From assembly GCF_018687715.1 (NCBI RefSeq), contig NC_056766.1:42572933-42636932 (forward strand): 64,000 bases of DNA. Reading direction: 5' to 3'. Position numbers and translations under genes: made by a program. The notes below the pieces were generated by a model. It saw nothing but the letters and a program-made list of their open reading frames with translations. It had not been told where the DNA came from and did not search any database. Positions 23,456 through 35,675 of this stretch are shown here, in pieces. Position 1 is the stretch's first letter. Each line of letters opens with the position of its first letter. Source of the stretch: Carya illinoinensis (taxonomy: Eukaryota; Streptophyta; Magnoliopsida; Fagales; Juglandaceae).

Positions 23456-25177
23456 TTACTGGTTTGATTCTTCACCAGAAGGACTGTCATGATCAAATTC
23501 TTTATCCAACTTTAAATATGCTAAATCCTGTTTAAAAGAAGCATTCTCAGATTTGAGAGTCTTGATCTCTTCTCTGAGTTCAGTAATCTCTTTTTTAACA
23601 AGAGTTACCTCATGCTGCAAACCCTTTAATGAAATATCTTTGGGTTTTTGTTTTTGAAAGCGTCCCAAAGTTTCTTCAAAAGAAATCTTGCCCTTAGAGA
23701 ACGATGGCTCTTTACGAGTCATTGTCTCTTTAAGCTTCTTGAGATATTTCTCTTTTAGCTCAGGGTCTTGAATCTGTGAGATGATAGAGAGGAGCATGTT
23801 TTCATGTTCCTGCTCTTTACTCAAAACAGGTTCTTGTTCTCTTCTACCGTCTAAAACATTGATTGTTTTGACTTTAGAAATACAACAAGAATCATTACAA
23901 CCAAGCTTAATATTTGGTGAGTTAGAATGATCAGAGTCCGAGTGGTAATCTGAGCCACTAGAACTAAATTCATCCTCATCCGAAGATGTAGGAGATCTAT
24001 GTTCAAGTAATTGAAACAGATCTTCTTGATCAACGGCATTGATATTTAACTCATTAAGCTTTTTCTTAAAACTTTGTGGCTTCTTTGTACACTTATTCGC
24101 ATAGTGTCCAGGTTGGCCACAATTAAAACACGTTCCCTTTGCAAGGGCTTTTAAAACCTTTTTCTGAAATGGTTTCTTTCTTGAAACCGGTTTTGAAACA
24201 GGTTTTTTATAAAACTCCTCATGAGATCTGTTATAGTTCTTGCGAGATTTTGAAAACTTTTTAGAACTCTTTCTATGCTGCACGGATGGAGCAATAGGAG
24301 GAAGGCCAAATTGTTCGCAAAAGTTTCCCATCTCGTATTTGGCTTTCTTTCTATCCTTCATCTGTTGAGCAATCATCCTTTGATCATTGCACATACTAAT
24401 ACCAAGTTTCTGAATAATACTTACAATGTCACCATAAGTATAATTATCATAATTCAGATAACCCGTAATATCAGTAAGTGAGTCCTTTACCTTAATGGCG
24501 AATAAACGAGGCAATCCATCAATGAACTTCTCTTTCCAGTAAGGTTTTTGGGAATCATCCCTAAGCATAACACGAGACATAAAAACATCTTTATACCAAC
24601 GATAATCAGACATTTTATTGCATCGTAAATTATTCAAATAATTAGAAATTCTATTTGTGATGTTGGAAGGGGTTCCAACAAAATGTTTAACTATGGTATA
24701 AATCAGGGTATTGACACTATCAGGGGTTCCTTGGGTCCCTTCCCTTTGGTTCCCTTCAGTATCTATAACGGGTAAACCATCTTCATCCTTTTTTATGGCT
24801 GAATGAATGGTTTCCCTTACTTCAGCAGTGAGATGTTTATCCCACCAAACACGAAGCATCCCTGAAAATCCACTGGTCAGGATATCAACAATCTCAGTCT
24901 GGCTAAGTTTGTTGTTATAATAAGCAACGGCAACCATAGACATACGATTCAGAGTATTGAGGATTTCTTGCTCAGAGAATCCATCAATATTCCATTCATA
25001 CATTTGGTCAGCAGATACGGAAAATTGAGATTGAAAACCTCTTTCTTCGTACTGTAAATCAGGAGTGGGTCTAGAATACCAGTTTTTCGTGAGACCTATT
25101 GGTTTTATGTCTCTCGAATATATCCTGGCAAGGTTTTTCAACTTGAAGACCCTGAAATTTATTTTCAAGTAAATCAA
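23456..25177 (-). pseudogene. pararetrovirus coat protein region with CCHC zinc finger, copy A
   Basis: 573 codons open. The N-terminal third reads as a structural protein (SADQMYEWNIDGFSEQEIL, then LIYTIVKHFVGTPSNI). A basic Lys/Arg stretch leads to the CCHC finger CFNCGQPGHYANKC at about 24090-24131, typical of caulimovirid coat proteins. An acidic Ser/Asp segment (about 23930-23990) and a C-terminal coiled coil (LKGLQHEVTLVKKEITELREE) follow. The N-terminal junction with the upstream frame is shifted near 25180, so this was part of a longer ORF1. It remains the longest uninterrupted viral frame in the window. Confidence 0.8.
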
Positions 25178-25181
25178 TTTT

Positions 25182-26365
25182 CTAAACTAAGGAATTATCA
25201 AACAAAGAAACATCATCATCAGAATCATTCCTAGTATGCACAGAAAAGGAATCATTGAAATTAACCCCTGGGTTGTTTCTGTCTATAGTTGAAACAAAGG
25301 GTTTTTCTTGCTTAACTATAGCAAGCATTTGATCAATTTTAGCCAAAGTACTGGTCTCTCCAAAATGGATCTTTGACCTGTCTTCTGGCAGAATAATTAA
25401 AGGTTTTTCAACCATTTTCAAACTTGTTGAAGTAGGTTTTTCAAAAACAAGTTTTTCAACTTTATCCTCTATACGGTCGAGTTGTTGACCTATTATATGG
25501 AGGGTCTGGTTGACGAAGTTGTTTTGTTCTATGATCTTTTTTGTTTCAGCTAAAACATTTTCATTCAGACCTGGATCCGAGATTTTAAAAGGTGAAGCTT
25601 TTACTTTTTTCCCTTTGACTGAAACAAGGATGATTTCTAAAGGAGAGTGGCTGGTTTTCACAACTTTCCTGCCTTCTTCTTTAGTAAAGCTTGATTTTAA
25701 AACATTTAAATACTGTTTTGAATTATCCTTCTTTGAAACATAATGATTTTCAAGAAAATTAAAGAATAAGATGTGCTTGTTATCCTTATACATCTTTTCT
25801 TCCATTCTTTTCGAATATTCTGTTTCTAAGAAATTGAGTAAATCCTATGATAAGTTTTTCACTTATCATGGTTTTCTTTAGACATAAAATCAGCATGTAA
25901 ATTAATCATATCAATAATGAGTAAATCAGAATCTAAATCATCAAGTGCTTTATCCAATACCATTAAACTGGAATGGATAGGAGCAACCATATCCGAAGCT
26001 GTAGGAGATGTTGACTCGGCATCATCTTCTACTTGTACTTCTTCCTTTACGGATTTACCATTGGATTTAAGATCATCTCTGGTTGAATAATAAGCAGAAG
26101 TAATCTGGGACTTAGTTGAAATTCCTTCCAACTTTATGTCTTGGTCTGAGGGTCCTCCTTTTGAGTGAAGTTCCCTGATCATAATTGGACGAGCAGGATT
26201 ATCACGATCCTTCAAGTATCTTTCGAGATTTTTATCTCGTAGATCTTGGTCCGAGCTAAATGACGACCTAGATCCAGCAAAAGAATTTCTTCTTTCTTTG
26301 ATCGAAGGTTGGTCAAAAGCAATCTTTACAGTACCATCAAGATACTGTTGGATATACTTAAGGTT
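25182..26365 (-). pseudogene. pararetrovirus ORF1 region between movement and coat proteins, copy A
   Basis: Two open segments, 26215-25859 and 25805-25182, linked across a frameshift near 25815-25860 and separated from the movement protein by a TGA near 26364. The second segment contains a coiled-coil-like stretch (KKIIEQNNFVNQTLHIIGQQ) and an acidic tail. No enzymatic motif. The position corresponds to the poorly conserved linker of the viral polyprotein. Confidence 0.6.
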
Positions 26366-26932
26366 TCAGTTTTGGGCTGGTACTTCCATGAAAGGAAGTT
26401 CCTGCTTGAGTACCCATTCATCCGGAAGACTTACATCTTTCCAGAATAGCATCTTGGGTGTCATGATGTTGGAGTTCATTGTTGAACTATACATCAAAAG
26501 AGTTTCATTTTTTGGAGACTTAATCTTAGCCTTTGGCTCAAGGCTAGTGCTTAAGACTCTGTAATAGATGCGGTAAACTAAGGACATTGGTCTGCTACCT
26601 TCAACCATATCAAAACCAGATGTTTGGACATTTAAAGTTAAAATAGACAAAACATTTTTATCAAATAAATCAACAGTTAAATCTGGATAGCAGTTAAAAT
26701 GAACAGGTCCATCAATCAGAGAAGTTTGAACTACTACTAGAACACTATCATTGAATTGCTTAAATCTGCCATCACGTAAACATAAAAGAACACAAGCATC
26801 AATACCTTTTCTTACTAAAGGTACAATGGCTACTTGAACAGAAGCAATATGCATAAATTTAAAACCTTTCTCTTGAAAAGATTTTATCATTTTCTTTTGA
26901 AAGAGAACACATTGTTCATATTTTAAGTCCAA
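26366..26932 (-). pseudogene. pararetrovirus movement protein (30K superfamily), truncated, copy A
   Basis: 189 open codons carrying the 30K-type movement-protein core: HIASVQVAIVPLVRKGIDA, VLLCLRDGRFK, then DGPVHFNCYPDLTVDL. Movement proteins of this family modify plasmodesmata for cell-to-cell spread. The first part of the protein is missing: the frame begins at the junction with copy B (about 26940), and the apparent Met is an internal residue. No functional product is expected. Confidence 0.75.
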
Positions 26933-26967
26933 ATTAGGTCCAAATTACTAAAGATTTTACCCCACAC

Positions 26968-28020
26968 ATGGTTCATAGGTTAAGTGATGCAGTTATTTTC
27001 TCCAAGTTTGACCTTAAGTCCAGATTTTGGCAGATCCAAATTAGGGAGTCAGACAGATACAAGACTGTTGTCACTACTCCATTCGGTCACTATGAGTGGA
27101 ACGTCATGCCATTTGGACTGAAGAACGCTCCTAGTGAATTTCAAAATATTATGAATGATATCTTTCTATCATTCACTGATTTCACCATCGTCTACATAGA
27201 TGATGTTCTTGTATTCTCCAAATCTATTGATGAGCACTGGAAACATCTTAAAACGTTTCTTGAGATCATCAAAAGAAATGGACTAGTTGTTTCTGCAAAA
27301 AAGATTAAACTATTTCAAACCAAGATCAGATTCCTTGGTTATGACATCTTTGAAGGCAAAATCAAGCCCATCCAGAGAGCCATTGAATTTGCTGACAAAT
27401 TTCCTGATGTCATCCTTGACAAAAATCTACTTCAAATATTTCTTGGTTCTTTGAATTATATTTCAGATTTCTACAAGGATATGAGAAAACAATGTCGCCC
27501 TCTTTTTGCGAGATTGCGCTCTAATCCTTCCCCGTGGACAGATGTTCACACCAATGTTGTCAAACAAATCAAGACACATGTCAAAACTCTTCCGTGTCTT
27601 GGCATTCCTACTTCAAACAACTTCAAGATTGTTGAAACTGACGCCTCAGACACAGGCTATGGCGGCATCCTGAAACAAGTCGTTTCACCGAGTTCTTCTG
27701 AACAGATTGTTCGCTTCCACTCCGGAACCTGGAATCATGCACAGCATAACTATAGTACTATTAAAAAAGATATTTTATCTGTAGTACTATGTATTTCAAA
27801 ATTTCAAAGTAATTTACTTAACCAACACTTTCTTTTACGCATTGATTGCAAAACTGCTAAAACTGTTTTAGAACAAGATGTTAAAAAACATTGCATCAAA
27901 ACAGATTTTCGCACGATGGCAAGCTATTTTAGGTGTTTTTGATTATGATATTGAATTTATCAAAGGATCTGATAATTCTATTCCTGATTTTCTTACCCAT
28001 GAATTCTTGCAGAAAACATG
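26968..28020 (+). pseudogene. pararetrovirus RT-RNase H, copy B
   Basis: Open from 26968 to 27942: RT with YEWNVMPFGLKNAPSEF, the YIDD active site at 27193-27204, and RNase H with IVETDASDTGYGG and SGTWNHAQHNYSTIKKDIL. The RT N-terminal part is absent. An A6 run at 27883-27888 puts the last RNase H segment (about 27890-28020) in another frame, the same indel as in copy A. All the RT and RNase H nonsense codons of copy A in the shared region are sense here. Confidence 0.88.
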
Positions 28021-29395
28021 AGTAAGAAGAAGAAACCTGTCCTACCGGTTACTTCACCATCACCAACATCTGTTTATCCAATGCTTATGCCTCCGGCATC
28101 TGCATCTACTTTGGCTTCTTCCCCACTGGAGATAGCCAACAGATTTACCATTCTAGGACAAGTTCCTAGACCTATTCCCCCCAGTTCATTTGCTTCCACC
28201 CTAGCCATGCCATGCGATCCGTATGCAAACCCTTTGGCTTCGGCAGCACCCAGATTTCCCTCTGCCAATAAGACAGAATATTTCAAAAAAGCTTGGTTCG
28301 AGAATTTGTTTTACATTGAGAAATCGGTAAAAACAGATCCCTTCCAAATTGCTCAAGATTATTTCCCTCGAGGTTTTCATTGGATCCCAGATGATCTGAA
28401 AAAGAACCTCTCATTTTATCTCGGAATCTTGGTTAACACGAGTTCCATCTTTATTAAACCAATTCATTGTAAAATCGATCCCTCAAAGCTCATTTTTTAT
28501 AATTGTTTCATTATTTCTGTTATGACCGAAGAAGAATGGGAAACCCACCCTTCTACTTTAAAAACCATTAAGGGAACTGAAACTCAATATAATTATTACG
28601 ATTATATTGAAGCCTGGTTAAAGTTTCCTTTAGTTCGAACCCCCAACATGCAGCACTCTTGGTTCTTCAACTTCGACAAGAAGTGCAAGCATTCATTTCC
28701 TCTGTGGTTTCAGAATTGGTGGCATTTCTTTGGCCCCATTACTGAATTATTTCCTGATAGTCTTCAGCAAGCTATCAAACATTTTATCATTTCCAGTATA
28801 CCTAAGATGAAAGGAAGAGAGACCAAACTCCCTCCCTTACTTCATTTTTGTGCCAAATACAAAACCCCCTGGATTTTTAGATGGCAGTATACCAAAAAAG
28901 AAGACATCTTACTTCGCCAATATTTTTGTCAAATGGTGGGATAAATTTCCCCACACAAATGACATTATTTCAAGAATTTCAACTGATTTTCCTCTTGTTG
29001 TTCCTCACCTTAAGGATAAACAAGAATTTCCTTCCCCTACCCCAAAGCAGGCTTTGATTACATATCCAACCATTCCAGGATCAAGTGATCAAGCTTCAGG
29101 TTCGGAATCAAGGAGTTCTTCATCAAAGCAGAAGAAAGAGTCATCTTCAGCCAAGAAGAAGAATTCTACAGCTTCTCAAGATTCAGCCTCTTCTTCAAAG
29201 CAAAAGTCTCCCTTTGACAGATTGAAGAAGAAAGATTTACTTGAACTGTTGAAGAAGTCCATGGAAGACAACTCCAACAGTGATTGTTCGGATAAGGAAT
29301 CAGAAGCCTCGTCAGCAGACTCAGTAGCCTCTGATCCTTACATGATTTTCGGTCATGACTCCGAAGACTATCCCCCTCGACTGAGAAATAATTGA
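28018..29395 (+). pseudogene. pararetrovirus ORF2 (unknown function), copy B, one frameshift
   Basis: Starts MSKKKKPVLPVTSPSP at 28018, overlapping the end of the RNase H frame (aaaacatgag). It is open for 308 codons to 28944, then continues in another frame to 29395 because of one extra T in the run near 28921-28928 relative to copy A. Same architecture as copy A: Pro/Ser-rich N-terminus, aromatic- and Trp-rich middle, Ser/Lys/acidic C-terminus. Function unknown. Apart from that indel it is the best-preserved ORF2 in the window. Confidence 0.8.
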
Positions 29396-29636
29396 ATCAT
29401 GCCCGACCATTTGTCCTCTTCTCAACCTCGGAGTATCAACTTTTTGGGGACGAAAAGATGGTTTACTCATTATAATTTACTTTCGGCACAAGAAGACAGC
29501 ACAAAAAGACAGAGTTACTTTCGGTGCTTTGGGTGCAGAAAGAATATTTCACTTTCGGCGGAAGAAGACAAAACCACTTTCACTGTTCATCCCGTGATTT
29601 ATGGGATTCATTGTTTGTAAAAGTGCTTCCTTCATC

Positions 29637-29643
29637 TATAAAA
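29637..29643 (+). promoter_or_regulatory. pararetroviral promoter TATA box, copy B
   Basis: catctataaaaggacgc, followed by the conserved leader. Relative to copy A, about 45 bp just upstream (near 29580) are missing. Confidence 0.65.
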
Positions 29644-29960
29644 GGACGCTTCATTTTCAGGGGAAGGTAGAACTTTCTAGCCGAACTCACCTTCTGCAAG
29701 AACTGCTTTCTACTTACTTGCAAGCCCAAATTCACCTTCCTTCTCTTCTTTTTTCTTTATTTCAACCTTGTAAGTCTTTGCTTTAAATATTTACTTTCAA
29801 TTAATAATATTTGAAAGTTTTGATTCAATATTTTCTTATTTCATATTTCGCATTTCATGCATTGGAAGTCTGAGACTCCAAAGATACTCTGTTTATGTTC
29901 TATTGTTGTCATTTATCTTTGCGCACATTTTCTCTCTATCTTCACTTGATTCCGCATTAT

Positions 29961-30875
29961 ATATGTGTGTACACACACATAAATGAACTCTTTTAAATTC
30001 AATTAATAGTACTAAGAATTAGATATAAAAAGGAAATAATTAAATATCAAACTTTCAATTGGATTTGACACAATACCCACTCATTTCAATTGCATCAATC
30101 CACTCAGGCCCCACGCCAATAATATTGATGGATCGAGGATGGATTGGCTTAATAAGAGAATATATATATATATATATAGTAATTAAATAATAAAGTTGCA
30201 TGGAATTAGTTTATGTCCAAAGTAAAATGCACCCATCTACACGGTTTTGAACTTTAATTAAATTCTAGTATCAACTTTAGACTTTTGAGTTTTTCTGACG
30301 TGGGAGCATTGAAAATTCATTCCATTAACTACGCCTGCTCCAACATCTTTCGTTCTCCTCACAGCAATAATGACGAATCGAGGATGGATTATTAGCTTAA
30401 GAAGCGAATATATAGTAATTAAATAAATTTGCATGGAATTAGTTGGTTTAGTAAGTCAATTGCTGTGGCACCAATTAATTGATCATTTTAAACAATTTTG
30501 AAAGTTTTAAAGTTGTATCTTTATGGGATATTCTTCTGTCCTTTTACAACAAAGTCATCATCTAATGAAAATCAATGGACCAATTTGAACATCTTTTTTT
30601 TTTTTTTTTTTTTTTGAAAAAGTATCAACTTGCTTTGAGACCAAATTGATCACTTTAAGGATAGTAATGGGCCAACTAAATCAATCTTTCAATTGGATTT
30701 GATACAATATTCCCATTTCAAGCAGGTAAGCTGCATCAATCCAGGCCCAGGGAATAATTAATGCTCCCATTGTATTTACAATACCTCTTTTCCATGACCT
30801 GCTGTCTCACTAGATTTCCATGACATTTCATACTCAACCTTAGATTTCCATGACATTTCATACACAACCTGCTCA
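29961..30875. other. host flank between pararetrovirus and CACTA
   Basis: AT-rich host DNA with an (AT)n tract at 30161-30178 and a poly-T at 30594-30615. It contains pieces recurring elsewhere in the cluster: acttttgagtttttctgacgtgggag near 30285, the module ending ttgatcatttta near 30480, ctttgagaccaaattgatca near 30635, and a segment around 30665-30710 repeated at 46930-47015. A duplicated atttccatgacatttcatac lies at 30812-30862. No gene. Confidence 0.55.
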
Positions 30876-30939
30876 CACTACAACAGATTGGCCTTTTCCC
30901 GGCGTTGTAACATCGCCGGCAAATAGACATAAATCCCCG

Positions 30940-31835
30940 CTATAGTTATATTCCAGCGATTACCTAATCGCCGCCTATTCGCCGGTATTATTCTTCCACT
31001 TTACATATAGCACGGCGAATAAAGAAAATCGCCGTGAAAAAATGAATATTTAGCAGCGATTTTGTATCGCTGGCATATACTTTCAATACCGTCAAATTCT
31101 ATTCCAGCGATTCGTAAATCGCTGCAAAATTAATTAGCAGCGCTTCCATAGTCGCTGCCATATACTGTCCATGGTTACAAAACATATGGCAGCGATACAT
31201 ACATCGCTGGAAATTGGGTTTGCAGCGCTTTTGTAATCGCTGCCAAATACGTAACCATTTCCAAAATCATATGGCAGCGATAGAAAAATCGCTGCCAAAG
31301 AGTAAGGCAGCGGTTTTTTAATCGCTGCTATATAGTTTTCCTGTTTCAAAAATATATGGCAGCGATTATAAAATGGATGCCATATGATTTTGCAGCGCTG
31401 ACGTAATCGCTGCCATATGCGTTTCAATTTCCAAAATCATATGGCAGCGATAGGAAAATCGCTGCCAAATTATATAGCAGCGGTTCTTTAATCGCTGTTA
31501 TATACATTGCCTGGTTCAAAACTATATCCCAGCGATCCCAAAATCGCTGCTATATGATATGACAGCGCTGTCTTAATCGCTGCTAAATCCATTTTTACTT
31601 TTCAAATTATATGGCAGCGATAAAAAATTCGCTGCTATATGATATGGCAACGGTTTGTTAATCACTGCTATATAGTTTTCTATTTCAATAGCATATGGCA
31701 GCGAGATAAAACTCGCTGCCATATGATTTGCCAGCGACTAAAAATCACTGCAATAGGATTTTCTGAAATGGGAATCTATCGTATTAAATGGTTTTTTAAA
31801 ATTATTGACGGCGATTAAAAAATCGCTGGAGAAAC
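30940..31835 (+). repeat. CACTA subterminal palindromic repeat array
   Basis: About 20 copies of an imperfect palindrome, gcagcgat, a 5-8 bp AT-rich spacer, atcgctgc, often within atatggcagcgat...atcgctgccatat, spaced about 35-60 bp. Examples start near 31050, 31100, 31136, 31190, 31227, 31275, 31306, 31395 and 31445. In En/Spm such subterminal repeats are bound by the TNPA protein during transposition. Only a few related units are near the other end (about 46527-46680). Confidence 0.9.
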
Positions 31836-34800
31836 CTGAAAATTGAATTTTATATAACCTAGTAACCCAATATTCTTAATGGGTTACTAGGTCTCATTTA
31901 TACTTTCTCCATTCATCCAATAGCACCTGATATACATGATCATTTAATTTTCCATACTTAAACAAAAATTTCGCTAACCATTTCTATTCAATTCAAAATT
32001 TACTCATATGCATCAAATGAATTGACCAACAATCATATAATATCTTGTTACATTGGGTGGTGCATTATACGAGTCATATCAATTACAAACTGAGCTACTA
32101 ATTACTCAAAAGATAAATATCACTAGTATAAGTTATTTCTAGATGACTCTACTCTCACTAAAACCAACAACTACCAGTAAAACATCTCATATTAGTTCAG
32201 GACTTTTCACCAACAGTCCCATCCAATTTTCACAATATGACTTTTACAAAGAAAGGTGGTGAACACCAAGATAACGCCGCTCCCACAGCTGTCAGCCCAT
32301 AAAGGTGGTTGGCCATATCACCTGAAAATAACATGAGATATCCACAAGGGTTCAGAAATTGACAACAGTCCCATCAGAAATTGAGATAGTTTAAGAAAAT
32401 ATAAATGCAGTGGATTTAGTATTAATCATAGAGGCACAAGGTAAACTAACTAATTATGGCATGCTGTTGAAAGTGTATTAATTCTTGTATTTAATGAGAT
32501 TTATTTGTTGTTAATGGTGAGACTAATAACTTACTAACATTTGTACATATAAATCTTACTGTCGTGGCGATTCAAGACTTGGACAGAAAGTGGCAAAAAA
32601 GTCAGAAGCCATAGAGTGCCCTTCATCTCATCCTATAATAAGCGGTTTGAGGAAGAATCTCGGCCAAATAAGAAAATGATCCTAGCATTTGGATGACCAA
32701 GAAAAACCCTATTTTCATGTTGTTCTTTCCGATAGCTCGCTGCAGCATGCAATTACTAATTGATATGGGGGTTTCTATTGTATGCTAATATATATATTTA
32801 CTCGGTTGTAATGTCGTAATTGCATGTACACTACAAGTTTCTCTAGTTTTTGTTTTGGATCACATTAAGGAAAAAGCAAAAATCCTTAAATCATGTACCT
32901 TAGCCAACTATTTTTTCCAAAACTTTTTATTCCCATCAATTCACCATCTTGCATGTGCCAGGTACAAAATGGGCGCAGCCGTACCACGAGTTGCTTAATA
33001 TTCAAGCAGCCATGGATGGATGGATCTATGGTGCATGTGCAATATGCTCGAAGAAGCATGAGAATTTTAGCTACAACTACGTCCTGGGGACTCAATTTAT
33101 ACAATCTCGACCAAAAAATGATGAAACAAGACTCAATTTAAACAATCTCGGCCAAAAATCTGATGAAACAAGACTCAATTTAAATAAGCAAAATGTGTAT
33201 TTATTTTGTTAACTCACTCAAGGGCAGAATCGTTGAAGAAAGGCATGAGCATGGAGATAGCAATGGTTGTCAAAATAACCCTGATTGTGTCCTGCTTAGG
33301 CAAACCATTTCCGTAAATTATTCCATACATGATGAATTAATTGAGTGAGTTAAATGACCAATCAGTTTGAAATCTGAACCAAATATTTAAGCAAAACTGT
33401 GGGCAAAGTTCAGGCCTTATATCTAACCTAGAGTATCTGCCAACCTTGATGGGTCGATTCCCAACATCCCATGACAATCTGGAAAATCACAATCCAGCTA
33501 TTTTAGATTGGTTCTTAGAATAAATTAACCATTTTATGGAGGAGTCTCATATTGTGTATCAAGTAAAGCTTCAATATGCATGCAGCAGTTATACTAACTT
33601 TGGCTGGGGGGGAAAAACATTCGCAAGATGACTCACATACCAATATGTTAAGTCAGCAGCAAAATCAGCACTCAGCAATTAAGTTGAGATATTGGCATGA
33701 CCATCTTTTTGTCCCATTCCATTATGACAGGTGCACCACAACCAAAACTTAAGTTATACTACTGTAGTGAGGGTACTGTAACAGAACTTATTCACTTCTT
33801 GTATGCAATCAGTGTTAATGAAGCTTACCATCATTATTTGGGACATGTCGAAGAGCTTCATCATTCAGTCCCAATGCCCAGACTTTAAAACTGTAAAACA
33901 CCAACAAAGTAAGTATTCATTGCCTAAATAGTTGATACATGAGACTCATCCAACGATCATTATCTGAAAGAACTAAACACTTGGCACGATACAACCTACA
34001 GCACACGCTTGAAACCTAAGGAAAAGTGTATAACCTGCTATGATTATAAATCTGATTCCACGGGGCTTCCTTAAATACTCTGCCACATTCTCATATTCTA
34101 GATAAGCATTAACTGTACTTAAATATAAACACACGTTTTTTGCAGCCACATATTTAAAAAAGTTGTTCCAAGGCAACCTCTTGCCCCTATTTTGAATGAA
34201 GCCATTCAGATCCATAAACATGTTTTAGTAGTAAAACATACAATGATAAATAACAATAAAAGCGACATTAGAATTGGTTATAATGATTACCTTCACTCCA
34301 TTCCCCATGTGCATAATGCATGGTAATTCAAACCAAATAAACAAGTTAGTCTAGTATCTAAAATATAGGGCGCTCATAACTAATTTTCAGGTCTGGTTTC
34401 TGTTAATATGTGGATATGTCCGAAGGAGACGGGATTAAGTTGACAAGTGACTTTAATGAGTACCATCTTAGCGATGGTGCTAGTAAATCTCTAACTGTCG
34501 TGGAATAGGTTTATTTTACTTTAAATAAACCTACAGCACTTGTTGGGTTTCTTCAGTCCTAAGATGGAGAAAGAAGCAAGATATTTGTGAAATAATAGAG
34601 GGGAAAAGACCTAAAACCTCTCTAATGCACAAATGGTTGATCTCTGTTGAATATCATTAACAGAGAGTATGGGAAAACCAGTGGCAACCTCAAGACATAT
34701 AAATGCATACTTCCCTTCTTGTACATAATTTTGAATTTCAATTCTCTTTCATCTTGCAATGCCTTGTTGTTGCAAATGAAACATCCTCCTTTTGACCAAA

Positions 34801-35670
34801 ACCCTATGGAAGCTACTAGTTCTGTTATTTAAGATAATATCTAATATAACTTACATTTATATATAACTGTATGATATACTTGAAGACAATAAATGAGATC
34901 TAGAAACATAATAGTATCAGCTGGGAGCTAAAAATGCAAATACAGAAATACCATTCCAGCTTATCTGATTCATTTGGAACTCTCTCCTCCAAACTCTGTT
35001 CAGTTTTGATTAAGTCTGAAATGGAAGATTGTACGCGTCCTCCTTGCTTCTCATCTCAACCTCTACGTGAATAGAACTGGGTCTCATTACAAAACAGGTA
35101 GAGATCAATGAACAACTCCAAAATGCACATAAACTTTATGGTAACAAGCCCAACGAACTTAGAAAAAGTAACTTTTCGTTTTCCCCCATTTACATGAAGA
35201 AACATACAACCAAACCCACTTACCATGCAGCATTTCCAACAGCTTCCCTCACACTTTCAAGCTTTTACAAAAGTGTTACTCCCTTTTTTTCATCATTTTG
35301 TTGGAACCATATGATGCAAGGTGTCAGCCTCGTAAAAAACAGATCTAATTTGTTCCAATTTCCCCTGCGAAATGTAGCAATAAAACACCACCACTTCAAA
35401 CCTCAAAAGTTGAAACCCACAAACTGCACTAAGCAAAAATTAGGTGTTAAAAATTCAGAGGACAGAAATCATACCTCCATAACTCAAACTGTCAATTCCT
35501 TTCAGGTTATATTTATATAGATATAGTAATATCTATATATATTGAGATGGATATATTTATATAGATATATATATATATCTATATATATATATATATATGT
35601 ATTGCCCAGTTGTGATATTGTCTAACAAAAAACCACCCAATCCAGTACAAAAAACCAAGGAGCATGTCAC
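31836..35670. other. CACTA interior, no gene recognised
   Basis: AT-rich, no supported gene. A short stretch at 32950-33085 reads protein-like on the plus strand (TKWAQPYHELLNIQAAMDGW) and could be a captured host exon, but I do not recognise it. AT microsatellites lie at 35520-35598. Confidence 0.4.
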
Positions 35671-35675
35671 CCCCC

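Larger units (their letters stand above)
19515..26940 (-). mobile_element. endogenous pararetrovirus (Caulimoviridae), copy A, 5'-truncated
   Basis: Reading on the minus strand, the gene order is movement protein, a linker/coiled-coil region, a zinc-finger coat protein, aspartic protease, RT, RNase H, then a separate second ORF, then a promoter region. That order with a 30K-type movement protein is characteristic of Caulimoviridae. A single long ORF1 plus a second downstream ORF suggests a florendovirus- or petuvirus-like lineage (inference). The copy is truncated inside the movement protein at 26940, where it meets copy B, and all genes carry stops or frameshifts, so it is a relic. Confidence 0.85.
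26964..29960 (+). mobile_element. endogenous pararetrovirus, copy B, inverted and 5'-truncated
   Basis: Near-identical in reverse to 19515-22530. It starts inside RT (HRLSDAVIFSKFDLKS) and runs through RNase H, ORF2 and the promoter region to about 29960. It lacks movement protein, coat protein, protease and the first part of RT. Together with copy A it makes an inverted repeat with arms of about 3.0 kb and a unique spacer of about 4.4 kb. Confidence 0.88.

Noticed and set aside
27881..27890. Possible ribosomal frameshift site (AAAAAAC) in RNase H
   Set aside because: The heptamer is not in the X XXY YYZ register of the incoming frame, and the shift needed is +1, not -1. A one-base expansion of the A-run explains it better.
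29601..29786. Conserved 61-codon frame in the pararetrovirus leader (also 19677-19862, minus)
   Set aside because: Its ATG lies upstream of the TATA box, so the viral transcript would not include it. Conservation is explained by the arms being near-identical copies.
31050..31830. CRISPR-like regular repeat array
   Set aside because: The units are palindromic with variable spacing and spacers that share sequence, inside CACTA ends in plant DNA. They are transposase-binding-type subterminal repeats.
32950..33140. Protein-like stretch in the CACTA interior, considered a captured host gene
   Set aside because: Three overlapping short frames, no family recognised and no clear splice context; left as non-coding with a note.
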